Shown here one piece after another: positions 34,432-42,743 of a DNA stretch of 64,000 bases; the first letter of the stretch is position 1, and every line of letters begins with the position of its first letter. The stretch is from assembly GCF_001039275.2 (NCBI RefSeq), contig NZ_CP030117.1:6365001-6429000 (forward strand). Direction: 5' to 3'. A model generated the notes under the pieces. The model searched no databases. It saw only the letters and a list, made by a program, of their open reading frames with translations, and was not told the DNA's origin. The translations under genes and the position numbers were made by a program. The stretch is from Brevibacillus brevis (GTDB lineage: Bacteria; Bacillota; Bacilli; Brevibacillales; Brevibacillaceae).

Positions 34432-35370
34432 ATGCCTGTGGTAGTCGCAGAATATCTAGGACAGCGCACTGATATTGATGAGGTACAAATTCAACCAGTT
34501 GAAGAGGGTACACAAGTACAGTGCCCATTCATGGCTGGTTATTGCAGCAAAGTCAAAAAGAAATTAAAGCCAGTCTGTTCTGTACGTAAAACGGATGGAA
34601 CGGTATGGATTACATGCCAGCATAGGCTTTGTGCTACAATAAATGGGCCATTAACAGATTATCAGTCAGGAGTACTTCATGATATAGCTCGTACAGTTTT
34701 TCATACTTCAGTTAGAGCAGAAGAAGTATGTGTACGTCGTGAAGTTAGAATGACAGTTAATGATGGGACAGACTATAACGCAGACTACATAATGACATTA
34801 ACTTCAGGAAGAAGCCCATATTCTGGACCGGATAGATTTGTTTTAGAAATGCAAGGTGGCGGCGAAACATCACAAACGGGGAGAATCACAGCTCATATTG
34901 CGTCGTGGGAAAAAGACCCATTGAGGACAAACGAGTTGTTGAGACAGCCAGTTGCAGCTGGAACAATTGAAACAAATGCATGGAGAAGACAACAAGAGCA
35001 GTTTATTGTTAAAGGAAATATTTCAATGAAGACGTGGAAAGGTTATGGTATTGTATTTTGTGTAGGTGCACCACTATTTGACTATTTAAAAAACAAATTA
35101 GTAGAGGCAAACTTGCCCGATCTCCGAACCTACAACTGGACATTGGCACTAATTGGTTTTTCTGAGGCTACGGATGAAGAGAAGCGACCAGGACTTGTTC
35201 CCTACAAAGTTGACCCTAATAGGTTATTATTCACTAATTACCAAACCTTTGTTCAGGCACTTATAAATCAAGGAGAGCCAAGCCCTGATGCTTTCTCAGG
35301 AACATTCATGACCTTAGATGGAAGAGAAGTAGAGATACCTCGTGATGGAATAGTTGAAGGGCGGATTTAA
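34432..35370 (+). CDS. NotI-family type II restriction endonuclease
   Basis: 312 residues. The N-terminal region has the cysteine site typical of R.NotI/EagI relatives: Cys31 in QCPFMAGYC, Cys38, Cys49 in KPVCSVR and Cys62 in ITCQHRLC, which binds a metal ion for structure. Catalytic residues fit the NotI arrangement D...ExQ: Asp118 in NADYIMTL, Glu139 and Gln141 in RFVLEMQGGGET. Family enzymes cut GC-rich palindromes (NotI GCGGCCGC, EagI CGGCCG). It is convergent with a C5-cytosine methyltransferase; the two stop codons overlap in TTAA. Exact target not readable from sequence. Confidence 0.87.
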   Translation: MPVVVAEYLGQRTDIDEVQIQPVEEGTQVQCPFMAGYCSKVKKKLKPVCSVRKTDGTVWITCQHRLCATINGPLTDYQSGVLHDIARTVFHTSVRAEEVCVRREVRMTVNDGTDYNADYIMTLTSGRSPYSGPDRFVLEMQGGGETSQTGRITAHIASWEKDPLRTNELLRQPVAAGTIETNAWRRQQEQFIVKGNISMKTWKGYGIVFCVGAPLFDYLKNKLVEANLPDLRTYNWTLALIGFSEATDEEKRPGLVPYKVDPNRLLFTNYQTFVQALINQGEPSPDAFSGTFMTLDGREVEIPRDGIVEGRI

Positions 35371-36275
35371 TCGCCCTTCTTTAAATTGTATTTCGTATCT
35401 ACTTCCAAGATTCTTCGACCAATCCATTCTATTACTGGTACTGCAACTGCGTTACCTAAGCTTCTGAATCGATTTCCGTCCATCCCACTGGAAACCCCTG
35501 TAGCTTCTCGTATTCCGAAGGGAGCATCCGTCTGACAAATAGCATCTGAGCTTCCTCTGGAGTCAAGTGTATAGGTTTCTCCATCATTTCGGTATCCTTT
35601 AGCTTGTGGTCCTGCTGAAGCTTTTCGTCCAATTCCGGCATGCTGGATAGCAAAGAGATTTGCAGACTGATTGCTTTCGCCAGTGGTAAGGGAAGAGGTT
35701 TTCGTCTTTCCCAAGCCCTGTCGAGGAGCGATTGCAATTGGTCCCTGCTCAAAAAGCACCTCAGCGGCGCGCTGGTTTCGATAACTTGCGACAATGTAGA
35801 CTCTTCTACGTCGTTGGGGTGTTCCAAAGTATTTTGCATCCAATACTCGCCATGCGACACAATACCCGAGTTCATCCAGTGTATTGATAACGACTCTGAA
35901 GTCGTTTCCGTTATTGCTATTAAGGAGTCCTGGAACATTCTCGACAATAACCCATTCAGGTCGTCCTTGTTCAATAAGTTCGGCATATTTGTAGAAATGT
36001 CCACTTCGGTCTCCTTCAAGACCTTTCCGTTTTCCTTGATTGGCAAGGGAGACGTCTTGGCAGGGGAATCCTCCGCACCAGACTTCTGCTTGTGGAACTT
36101 CGTCGATTGAAACGTCATTTATATCACCCATTAACTTAACATTTGGCCAGTGTTTACGCAGTACTTTTTGGCAAAAGGAATTCCATTCGCATTGAAAAAC
36201 AACTTCCATACCTGCACGTTCAAGTCCGAGATCGAACCCACCGATACCACTGAAAAATGAAGCTACTTTTAACAT
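35367..36275 (-). CDS. DNA (cytosine-5-)-methyltransferase of the NotI-family R-M system
   Basis: 302 residues from ATG at 36275 (GAGGG upstream). C5-MTase motifs in order: I (VASFFSGIGGFDLGLE), IV with catalytic Cys72 in GGFPCQDVSLANQGKR, VI (VIVENVPGLL), VIII (GTPQRRRRVYIVA), a target-recognition stretch (SSLTTGESNQSANLF...) and X (RFRSLGNAVAVPVIEWIG). It transfers a methyl group from SAM to cytosine in the recognition site and protects the host from the adjacent endonuclease. Confidence 0.95.
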   Translation of the reverse strand: MLKVASFFSGIGGFDLGLERAGMEVVFQCEWNSFCQKVLRKHWPNVKLMGDINDVSIDEVPQAEVWCGGFPCQDVSLANQGKRKGLEGDRSGHFYKYAELIEQGRPEWVIVENVPGLLNSNNGNDFRVVINTLDELGYCVAWRVLDAKYFGTPQRRRRVYIVASYRNQRAAEVLFEQGPIAIAPRQGLGKTKTSSLTTGESNQSANLFAIQHAGIGRKASAGPQAKGYRNDGETYTLDSRGSSDAICQTDAPFGIREATGVSSGMDGNRFRSLGNAVAVPVIEWIGRRILEVDTKYNLKKGD

Positions 36276-36448
36276 AGGCAACAACCCTCTCGATACAGAA
36301 CATACGTTCTCGCTTTCTATATTCTACGTAGGGAAGTAAAAATCCTTCTTCCAAATTAATTTTTATTCGTGCTTGTAAGTATACCATATGACCTTTTCTA
36401 TGGCCAGTAAAATGTTGTTATCATAAACTCTAACGTACACCTAGAAAG

Positions 36449-36544
36449 TATTAGCTCCACTGCTTGCTCCGTAGCCCTTTGCAAGCCCGTATGATTACCC
36501 ATTGGAAAAAATTCAAGGAGAACAGCCTCTACGGCGTTCTCCTT
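36449..36544 (-). pseudogene. Remnant of terminase-like gene, central fragment
   Basis: Minus strand reads KENAVEAVLLEFFPMGNH...RATEQAVELI, comparable to KEAAITAVLLKFIPEEKH...MERATREYY of the 33196-33867 product. No start or ribosome site. Confidence 0.5.
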
Positions 36545-36584
36545 TGCGTTTTCGTGTGACAACATTCTGTTTTTCGAGGCTATA

Positions 36585-36659
36585 TTACTCATACATAATC
36601 TCCATAGCCTCCATCTGCGCATAAGCCTCGCCTAAGCCAATGGTAAATCCTACATAGCT
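36585..36659 (-). pseudogene. Remnant of terminase-like gene, 3' fragment
   Basis: Minus strand reads SYVGFTIGLGEAYAQMEAME...YE-stop, matching the YYASVGLGEVYAAIEEEE tail of the intact gene. Upstream DNA (36660-36700) also resembles its GLTMYG-coding segment, so an internal deletion joined two parts. Confidence 0.55.
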
Positions 36660-36701
36660 CTTCGACTACTTCGACCATTACCATAAAGCGTAAGTTCAAA
36701 C

Positions 36702-36738
36702 CCAATTTTTCGCCGTTACTTGTGATACGGCTCCCCCC
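36702..36738 (-). repeat. rlmH 3' end, presumed primary attachment site
   Basis: The end of rlmH reads GAGCCGTATCACAAG-TAA then CGGCGAAAAA. The TATCACAA core equals the core of the staphylococcal SCC site at the same codons (GC.TATCA.AA). All six dispersed copies downstream share this sequence and orientation. Confidence 0.7.
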
Positions 36739-37195
36739 TACTAATCCGAAACGCCCGATAAACCTGCTCAAGCAGTATTAACCGCACCAACTGATGCGGA
36801 AACGTCATCTTCGAAAACGACAGCAACGCATCCGCCCGCTTCAACACCTGATCAGCCAACCCCAGCGACCCGCCAATCACAAACGCCACCTGACTACGCC
36901 CATGCAAAGCCAGCTTGTCCATCTCCGCAGACAGCTTCTCCGACGACCACATCTGCCCATCAATCGCCAGCGCAATTACATACTGATCCTGCTTGATCTG
37001 CGCCAGGATGCGCTCGCCTTCCTTGCGCTTCACCTGCTCCATCTCCGCCGCGCTCATCTCTTCCGGCGCCTTTTCATCATTGACCTCGATCACTTGCAGC
37101 TTGCAATAAGCAGATAGACGCTTGCTGTATTCATCAATGCCCTCACGCAAATATTTCTCCTTCAGCTTCCCTACTGTAATAATCGATATTTGCAT
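36716..37195 (-). CDS. rlmH: 23S rRNA (pseudouridine1915-N3)-methyltransferase RlmH
   Basis: 159 residues, full family length, SPOUT fold. MQISIITVGKLKEKYLREGI at the N-terminus, the SAM-binding VAFVIGGSLGLADQVL, and the invariant C-terminal RAFRISRGEPYHK. It methylates N3 of pseudouridine 1915 in helix 69 of 23S rRNA. Its position after the wal/htr cluster is conserved in Bacillales. The last codons are the insertion point for the accessory modules to its left; the protein end is intact. Confidence 0.97.
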   Translation of the reverse strand: MQISIITVGKLKEKYLREGIDEYSKRLSAYCKLQVIEVNDEKAPEEMSAAEMEQVKRKEGERILAQIKQDQYVIALAIDGQMWSSEKLSAEMDKLALHGRSQVAFVIGGSLGLADQVLKRADALLSFSKMTFPHQLVRLILLEQVYRAFRISRGEPYHK

Positions 37196-37199
37196 GATC

Positions 37200-37442
37200 C
37201 TACATTCCCTTCTCTTTCAAAAGCGCAATCTGCCCAGGCTCTCCACATTCCCGGCAACGCTTGTCTACCCCATCGCCCTCAATCGCCTGTGCCGCATACG
37301 TATCCGGCGCCGCCTCAAAATCATTTACGTAATCATCCAACTCCTGCTCCAAATGCTCCATGCAAGCAAACCGCACCGGATATTCCACCAACAGCTCAAC
37401 TTCTTTGCCTTCTATTTGTAAGCTTTTCATCTTCATGTCCAT
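37200..37442 (-). CDS. CxxH/CxxC zinc-ribbon-like protein
   Basis: 80 residues from ATG at 37442 (AGAGG upstream). Two metal-ligand pairs: FACMEHLEQELDDYVNDFE (CxxH) and VDKRCRECGEPGQIALL (CxxC). This matches the small CxxH/CxxC family found between htrA and rlmH in Bacillales; function unknown, presumably zinc binding. It ends four bases before rlmH and is likely cotranscribed with it. Confidence 0.85.
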   Translation of the reverse strand: MDMKMKSLQIEGKEVELLVEYPVRFACMEHLEQELDDYVNDFEAAPDTYAAQAIEGDGVDKRCRECGEPGQIALLKEKGM

Positions 37443-37606
37443 ATCGAATGCCTCTTTTCCGTTCAATAATGTCGCTTCCTATTCTACCCCAGAACCGCAA
37501 CAAAACAAATGAATCCGCCAAAAAGACATCGATGAGTTTACAATCATACGCCTTTGTATTTTATAGCTTTTGTTTTTTAACTTCCGACGGACAATTAAAA
37601 GCTGTA

Positions 37607-37813
37607 GAGAGAAAAAAGAAGAAAAAAGCGAAAGTCTTTGGGATACCATCCGAAGCGCAATGGAAAAAAAGAAACCTGCCTTTAGCGTCCACCTCTGAGA
37701 CACTGCGTAGCTGCGCGACTTTGGACGCGGGTTTCTTTTTTTACATGGAGCTGGGCAGAACCGCCTCCCAGCAGGTATCCCAAGAACTTGAGCGTTTTCT
37801 TCTTTTTTCTCTC
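37607..37813. ncRNA. Long nested hairpin, possible structured RNA
   Basis: Three nested perfect stems: 37607-37625 with 37795-37813 (19 pairs, purine-rich arm against pyrimidine-rich arm), 37638-37647 with 37774-37783 (TTGGGATACC, 10 pairs) and 37664-37676 with 37730-37742 (13 pairs), topped by GCGTCC/GGACGC. A side hairpin GCTGGG...CCCAGC lies at about 37750-37773. The regular nesting suggests a folded RNA or a palindromic element rather than chance. No known RNA family recognised; strand not determined. Confidence 0.45.
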
Positions 37814-37841
37814 CTCCACCTAAAGCTCAACGACCAACGAA

Positions 37842-37880
37842 CAAAAAAAGAGAGCGCCGTATCAGCTCGGCGCTCTTAAG
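37842..37880 (-). terminator. htrC terminator
   Basis: Minus strand AGAGCGCCG / CGGCGCTCT with an eight-base loop, followed by CTTTTTTTG. Confidence 0.85.
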
Positions 37881-38020
37881 AAGGGATCTATTAAAAAATA
37901 GATAGAGGGGGGAACTTCAGATACTGCATATATGCAAACGGGATAAAATGCATCCCGGAATTGCCCGTCAAAGTTTGTTTCCTTCACTGCCTGCCTTCAA
38001 AACGGCTTGGTCAATGCTTC

Positions 38021-39256
38021 TTACTGCTGTGGCGGAGCGGTCAGCTTCACTTTGGCAGTCTTCTGGATACCATCACGATAGTACGTAACGTTCATCGTAT
38101 CGCCCGGCTTTTTGCTCATCGTCAAGTACTTGCGTAGCTGAGCACTGTTGGAAATGTCCTTGTTATCCAGCTTGACGATGACATCGAATTGTCTCAAGCC
38201 TGCTTCACCCGCAGGAGAGAATTTGCCTACCTCTGTTTGCACGACGACGCCGGCTTTCACATTGTCAGGCAGATTCAAGGTTTCTTTCCATTCGTAGCGC
38301 GGCACATTGGCCAAGTCGAGTGGCTGCACACCGAGGTAAGAACGTTCCAGTGTTCCTTTTTCCATCAGCTGGTCCACGATCACTTTGACATCATTGATCG
38401 GGAGGGCAAAACCTAATCCTTCTACCCCTGCTTTGGAAATTTTCAAGGTGTTAATTCCGATGACCTGACCCTCGATGTTCACGAGGGCACCACCGCTGTT
38501 ACCAGGGTTGATCGCTGCGTCTGTTTGAATGACATCCAACTCCCAGTCGTCCTGGCCATCTTCGTTAAAGTCCATTGGCATGGAGCGTTCTTTGGAACTG
38601 ATGATGCCTTGTGTAACGGTCCGGGAGAATTGCATGCCAAGCGGATTCCCGATGGCAATGGCCGGTTCGCCCACCTGTAAGGTAGAGGAATCACCAAACT
38701 CAGCAACGTCCGTAACCTTGGCAGCGTCGATTTCCAGTACTGCCAGATCGGTGTAACCATCGGCTCCGACCACTTTTGCCGATACTTTTTCACCTGTTGG
38801 CAGGGCAACCTCTAGTTTTTGCGCCTTATCGATTACGTGGTAGTTGGTAACGATGTAGGCTTTTCCGCCTTTTTTCTCAAAGATGACACCAGAGCCTTGG
38901 CCCTGCTCTACATCCATCGAGTTCTGCATCCAACTGTTTCTGCGCTGACCGATGTTGATTACACCAACAATCGCATTCTCCACTTTTTTCACCGCATCTA
39001 CTGTACCAGAGCCGACACTTACAGATACTGGCTTAGCAAACAGGTTAGAAGAAGAAGAGGCATTGCTGCTTAGCGCATTTTCTGTTCCAGGCTTAACCAT
39101 ATTAATATATCCCGCATTGGAGAGAGTCGGCAGCGTGAGCAGGACGACCATCCCCCCAATTACCGCGGACGTTACCGACGTCACGACCATACGTCCAATA
39201 CTTGAACCGCGTTGTTTCTTTCGCTCCACGTGAGTCAAATCATCATAAAACCCCAT
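38021..39256 (-). CDS. htrC: HtrA-type membrane-anchored serine protease
   Basis: 411 residues. Short cytosolic tail, one membrane anchor (about 22-45), then an external trypsin-like domain with triad His140 (VTNYHVID), Asp170 (YTDLAVLEI) and Ser254 (NPGNSGGALV), and a C-terminal PDZ domain (VKAGVVVQTEVGKFSPAGEA). HtrA-family proteases degrade or refold damaged envelope proteins. In B. subtilis the homologue HtrC/YyxA closes the walRK operon; here it follows walJ after a small gene on the opposite strand and has its own terminator. Confidence 0.93.
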   Translation of the reverse strand: MGFYDDLTHVERKKQRGSSIGRMVVTSVTSAVIGGMVVLLTLPTLSNAGYINMVKPGTENALSSNASSSSNLFAKPVSVSVGSGTVDAVKKVENAIVGVINIGQRRNSWMQNSMDVEQGQGSGVIFEKKGGKAYIVTNYHVIDKAQKLEVALPTGEKVSAKVVGADGYTDLAVLEIDAAKVTDVAEFGDSSTLQVGEPAIAIGNPLGMQFSRTVTQGIISSKERSMPMDFNEDGQDDWELDVIQTDAAINPGNSGGALVNIEGQVIGINTLKISKAGVEGLGFALPINDVKVIVDQLMEKGTLERSYLGVQPLDLANVPRYEWKETLNLPDNVKAGVVVQTEVGKFSPAGEAGLRQFDVIVKLDNKDISNSAQLRKYLTMSKKPGDTMNVTYYRDGIQKTAKVKLTAPPQQ

Positions 39257-39537
39257 GATTCATACTCTCCTTTCTATCTTCTACCATTACTAGCTTTGCA
39301 GGTTTTTCATGCTCGTATACACAATGACATGCTCCATATTTGGTTTGCATGATTAATTTCGTTGATGTCTGTTTCCTTTTGACACCCTTAGTATACGACC
39401 CGCTTTCGGCAAAATGGCGTGAGAATTATGGAAAGGTTGTGGAATAGAAAAAAGCTCCCGGAATATTTCTCCGAGAGCACGGATATGATAGATTAAGAGC
39501 TTTTTCCTGCCAGACCAAATAGAAAGGATTGATAGAC

Positions 39538-39774
39538 TTGAAAGAAGTCCATCTCATCGCCAAACTGGCTGACCTTCAGGAAGTAGACTACCACAATACG
39601 CTTGTCCTGCATGCCTTGATCGAGCTGCTCGTAGCCAAAGGACTGCTAACACATGACGAGCTGACTTCGAAAGTGAATGAGCTCGATACACAGTTAACTT
39701 TCCATATCGATACGTACGCGAAGCTCACAGAGCGCATCACCAGTCGTCAAGCGGGGATCAAACCGATCTTATAG
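39538..39774 (+). CDS. Small helical protein between walJ and htrC
   Basis: 78 residues from TTG at 39538 (AAAGGA nine bases upstream; a TTG at 39529 is too close to it). Helical and charged: LIAKLADLQEVDYHNTLVLH, LIELLVAKGLLTHDEL, INTYAKLTERI-like end. No signal or motif. It runs opposite to the wal operon and its last six bases overlap the walJ stop region. Family not recognised. Confidence 0.6.
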   Translation: MKEVHLIAKLADLQEVDYHNTLVLHALIELLVAKGLLTHDELTSKVNELDTQLTFHIDTYAKLTERITSRQAGIKPIL

Positions 39775-40557
39775 CTCTTCCAGCTTGGTAGGTCGATCCG
39801 GGTACGTATCACGCAGATGCACATCGTTACCAACAGACAGCCCCCGCTCCTCCAGGATGTTTTTGACCGTCAGTCGGGCCAAATCAATCATGTTGTTTTC
39901 CTTACTCAAGTGGGCGAGGTATACACGTTCTGCCCCACCTGTTAGACAATCGAGCAAAGCATCGCCCGCCGCTTCATTGGACAAGTGCCCGACATCACTC
40001 AAGATACGTCGCTTGATACTCCAAGGATACTGGGACATGCGCAGCAGCTCAACGTCATGATTGGACTCGAACACATACGCATCTGCTCCACGAATCGTCT
40101 CCTTGATCCGATCGCTGACATACCCCAAATCTGTCGCGACACTGAGCTTTTTCTTGCCATGATAAAAACAGAAGCCCATCGGCTCGGCGGCATCGTGCGA
40201 GATTCCGAATGACTCGATGCCCAAATCCTCCAACTCTTTCTTTTCCCCCACAGAAAAGAAGCGTCGCTGATCTTCCTTGATCGTCCCGATTTGCCCATCC
40301 AGCTCCGACCACGTCTTATCATTGGCGTAAATCGGCAATCCATATCGTCTCGCCATGACGCCGACTCCTTTAATGTGGTCGACGTGCTCATGGGTAACGA
40401 GAATAGCGCTGAGCTCTGCTGGATTGACACCAATGGTCTCCAGTGCCGCTTCTGCCTGCTTTCCTGTAATGCCTACATCGATCAATACGGAAACACGGTC
40501 TGTCGCCACGTAAATGGCGTTGCCCGTACTCCCGCTTGCCAACACACTAAATCTCAC
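39769..40557 (-). CDS. walJ: MBL-fold hydrolase WalJ (YycJ)
   Basis: 262 residues, metallo-beta-lactamase fold: LASGSTGNAIYV, DVGITGKQAEAAL, and the metal motif VTHEHVDHIKGVG, followed by SHDAAEPMGF, ATDLGYVSD and FESNHD. WalJ is a cytosolic probable exonuclease linked to cell-division and replication timing in Bacillales. Standard position downstream of walI. Confidence 0.95.
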   Translation of the reverse strand: MRFSVLASGSTGNAIYVATDRVSVLIDVGITGKQAEAALETIGVNPAELSAILVTHEHVDHIKGVGVMARRYGLPIYANDKTWSELDGQIGTIKEDQRRFFSVGEKKELEDLGIESFGISHDAAEPMGFCFYHGKKKLSVATDLGYVSDRIKETIRGADAYVFESNHDVELLRMSQYPWSIKRRILSDVGHLSNEAAGDALLDCLTGGAERVYLAHLSKENNMIDLARLTVKNILEERGLSVGNDVHLRDTYPDRPTKLEEL

Positions 40558-40600
40558 CGAACATCCCTCTTCCCGTATCTTTCCCAGGTTGTCTATCTAT

Positions 40601-41374
40601 TCAGCGCTGCGTTACCATCGGACGCTCCAGAGCCCCTGTAATCGCGTTGACAAAATGCCATTTGCCATCGTGAACCACGCGCCATACAGGCACCAGCGTC
40701 TGAATATCCGCATCGTAAGAACCGTAATAACCCAGGCTGACATTCTCAATCCGTTCCCCTGGTGAAATGATTTGCTTGTCCACCAGAGAGCGTAGTGCCG
40801 CATAACCAGAGATCACCTGTCGTTCCCCCTGCTGCTTGCGAAGGTGGAAAAAGGTCTGCCTGTATCCGAGTATCGTTCCGTTGTCCAAATACATTTCCAA
40901 CGGCGCGACGAATACTGGCATTTTATCATAGACCTGCCAATACAAGAGGCGCGCTTGATTCGATTGATACGGATCGGCCACGTATTGATCGGAATAAACC
41001 AGCCTCGGACCAATTTGACGCAAGAGCTCCTGAGGATTCAGTTGACCACGAATCTGCATTGGTGGGTCCAGCTTGGCAGCCAGCGCCATCTTTTCTACCG
41101 TCGCCTGAAGTCCTGATATCTCATGCAAGGAAATCGGATTAATTCCGATATACTCCGCATCCAAATTGGACATTTCCGGTGTATCCTGCGGCACTTCTGT
41201 ATCCAATGTGATATTTTGCTGATTCAAGTACAGCTCTGTATTCCATTTCTCGCTCTGCGCGACTTCCTTGTCATTCCACAGGCTAATGCGCGTCACATAC
41301 ACCTGATACAGGAGAAATAAATCGAGGAGAAGAAAGGCCCAGATCAGAATCGTTTTCGTCCTACTCCAATCCAT
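40601..41374 (-). CDS. walI: WalK-regulatory membrane protein WalI (YycI)
   Basis: 257 residues from ATG at 41374 (GGAGGG upstream), overlapping the walH end by 14 bases. One N-terminal membrane helix (TILIWAFLLLDLFLLYQVYV) and an extracytoplasmic domain. WalI and WalH bind WalK in the membrane and adjust its kinase activity. Translational coupling with walH is suggested by the overlap. Confidence 0.93.
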   Translation of the reverse strand: MDWSRTKTILIWAFLLLDLFLLYQVYVTRISLWNDKEVAQSEKWNTELYLNQQNITLDTEVPQDTPEMSNLDAEYIGINPISLHEISGLQATVEKMALAAKLDPPMQIRGQLNPQELLRQIGPRLVYSDQYVADPYQSNQARLLYWQVYDKMPVFVAPLEMYLDNGTILGYRQTFFHLRKQQGERQVISGYAALRSLVDKQIISPGERIENVSLGYYGSYDADIQTLVPVWRVVHDGKWHFVNAITGALERPMVTQR

Positions 41375-42743
41375 GCGCTTTCCCTCCTCCCTGCTTGGTG
41401 TGCGCAGAAATATACAGGTTCGCCTGATTCGCCAATTCCACAACCCAGATTGGCATCAGGTCCACGTATCCTTCACCTACTTTGGTATGGTAAGCCAAAT
41501 AAGCGTTCGTGATTTTTTCTGTGTCCGCCAGCTTTTTGTCGCGGATATATTGATACAGCTCCGGACCAGACATAACCGTCCACTCTTTGTTATCGATATA
41601 CTTGTCCAAATCCAGCAGCGATCGGCTCATCGTCACAACCTGGCCTGCCTCTGAAGTAATTTGGATCGTATCGATCTGCTTGGCCTCCCCTTCGCTGATC
41701 AAGGGATACGCCCCCAAGTACTGGCGGAACGTGATCAAGTCCTTTTCATTGTAGCTCTTTTTGATTCGTTCAAAATGGTACTCATCCAGCCAGCCTAAGT
41801 GTTGATTCATGAAGGTAACGGCACTCTGCACTTTTTCTTCATCAGACAGCTCCTGATCCCGCTGTTGGTACGCCGGATCAGTAAACGTGAACGCCTGCTG
41901 CTCTGACCTCAATTGAATCGATCTGCTGCCATCTGTAAAAATAACCGTTTTGTCCCGCTCCATGATCTGTCTGACGAGCGATTGATCGATAAAGTAGGAC
42001 TCGATCAATCTTTCATTTGTAACAGGTACGTAGCTGTAGCGGAATTGCTGCATGCGCATCTGATTCTTGGGCAAATAGTACGTGCTCCACGTGAGCGCAG
42101 GTCCTTCCAAATCAACGAAGCTTCGCTCTGGTTTGACGATTTTCATGATTTGCTCAGGCATTAAATCACCAGAAGCCAAATACGATTCTCGCAAATCCTT
42201 TGGGCTGATCGATGTTCGAGAACGCATCATTCGACCTTCCTCAGTCGACAAAAATAACGCGTAGACGACATCCTCGTCCTTTTCGTAGTACAACCACAAT
42301 CGGTCAATCCCTTTCATTCGGTTGTCAAACTCATCCCGAAAGGTTACCAGCCGACCTACAATTGACAAGGGAACCGTGCTCCGAAAGCGCACTTCCAAAC
42401 CCATCTTTTCCCGGGCAATATCTTCCCATTTCTCATTGGAGATGGTGAGCGGAGAAAAATCGAGAAAGATCCATTTCGACATTTCTCGCACGATCAAACT
42501 GTAAGGAGCATCGGTCGCGGATGCTTTCGTGTGGCGATCTTCCCCATAATGAAAAACAACGGATTCCGGGGTAACGAGCTGTTCGAGTTGTTTTTCCTGA
42601 ACTGGCTTTGACTGCGTGTACTCTGCCGGTTCAATAAATTGAAGGTTAGGTTGATTCGACCACAACATCGCTGTCAAAACAAAGCTGGCAAGCACTAGCA
42701 AATTGAGTAAGACGGTCTTGGCAGGCTCTAGCATCCGCTTCAT
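41361..42743 (-). CDS. walH: WalK-regulatory membrane protein WalH (YycH)
   Basis: 460 residues from ATG at 42743 (AAGGAGG nine bases upstream), overlapping the walK stop in ATGA. N-terminal membrane helix (VLLNLLVLASFVLTAMLWS), then a large extracytoplasmic YycH domain. Works with WalI to control WalK. Length and position are standard. Confidence 0.94.
   Translation of the reverse strand: MKRMLEPAKTVLLNLLVLASFVLTAMLWSNQPNLQFIEPAEYTQSKPVQEKQLEQLVTPESVVFHYGEDRHTKASATDAPYSLIVREMSKWIFLDFSPLTISNEKWEDIAREKMGLEVRFRSTVPLSIVGRLVTFRDEFDNRMKGIDRLWLYYEKDEDVVYALFLSTEEGRMMRSRTSISPKDLRESYLASGDLMPEQIMKIVKPERSFVDLEGPALTWSTYYLPKNQMRMQQFRYSYVPVTNERLIESYFIDQSLVRQIMERDKTVIFTDGSRSIQLRSEQQAFTFTDPAYQQRDQELSDEEKVQSAVTFMNQHLGWLDEYHFERIKKSYNEKDLITFRQYLGAYPLISEGEAKQIDTIQITSEAGQVVTMSRSLLDLDKYIDNKEWTVMSGPELYQYIRDKKLADTEKITNAYLAYHTKVGEGYVDLMPIWVVELANQANLYISAHTKQGGGKAHGLE

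Larger units (their letters stand above)
36276..36715. other. rlmH-proximal junction with gene remnants
   Basis: The 5' part (36276-36390) is AT-rich and should hold the methyltransferase promoter. The rest consists of two adjacent remnants of the terminase-like gene family (36449-36544, 36585-36659) and the DNA that directly follows the rlmH stop. No intact gene. Confidence 0.6.
37443..38020. other. Intergenic region dominated by a long inverted repeat
   Basis: No protein-coding gene. Contains a nested hairpin of about 207 bases (37607-37813) and the htrC terminator (37842-37880). 37880-38020 shows nothing further. Confidence 0.6.

Noticed and set aside
20504..36738. CRISPR-like array as an explanation for the repeated motif
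   Set aside because: Copies are hundreds to thousands of bases apart with genes between them, so this is not a CRISPR array.
37190..37879. Long plus-strand open frame of 229 codons over the rlmH/CxxH start region and the long hairpin
   Set aside because: It is antisense to a conserved gene in its first part and runs through the inverted repeat; low-complexity, no ribosome site, no protein-like conservation.
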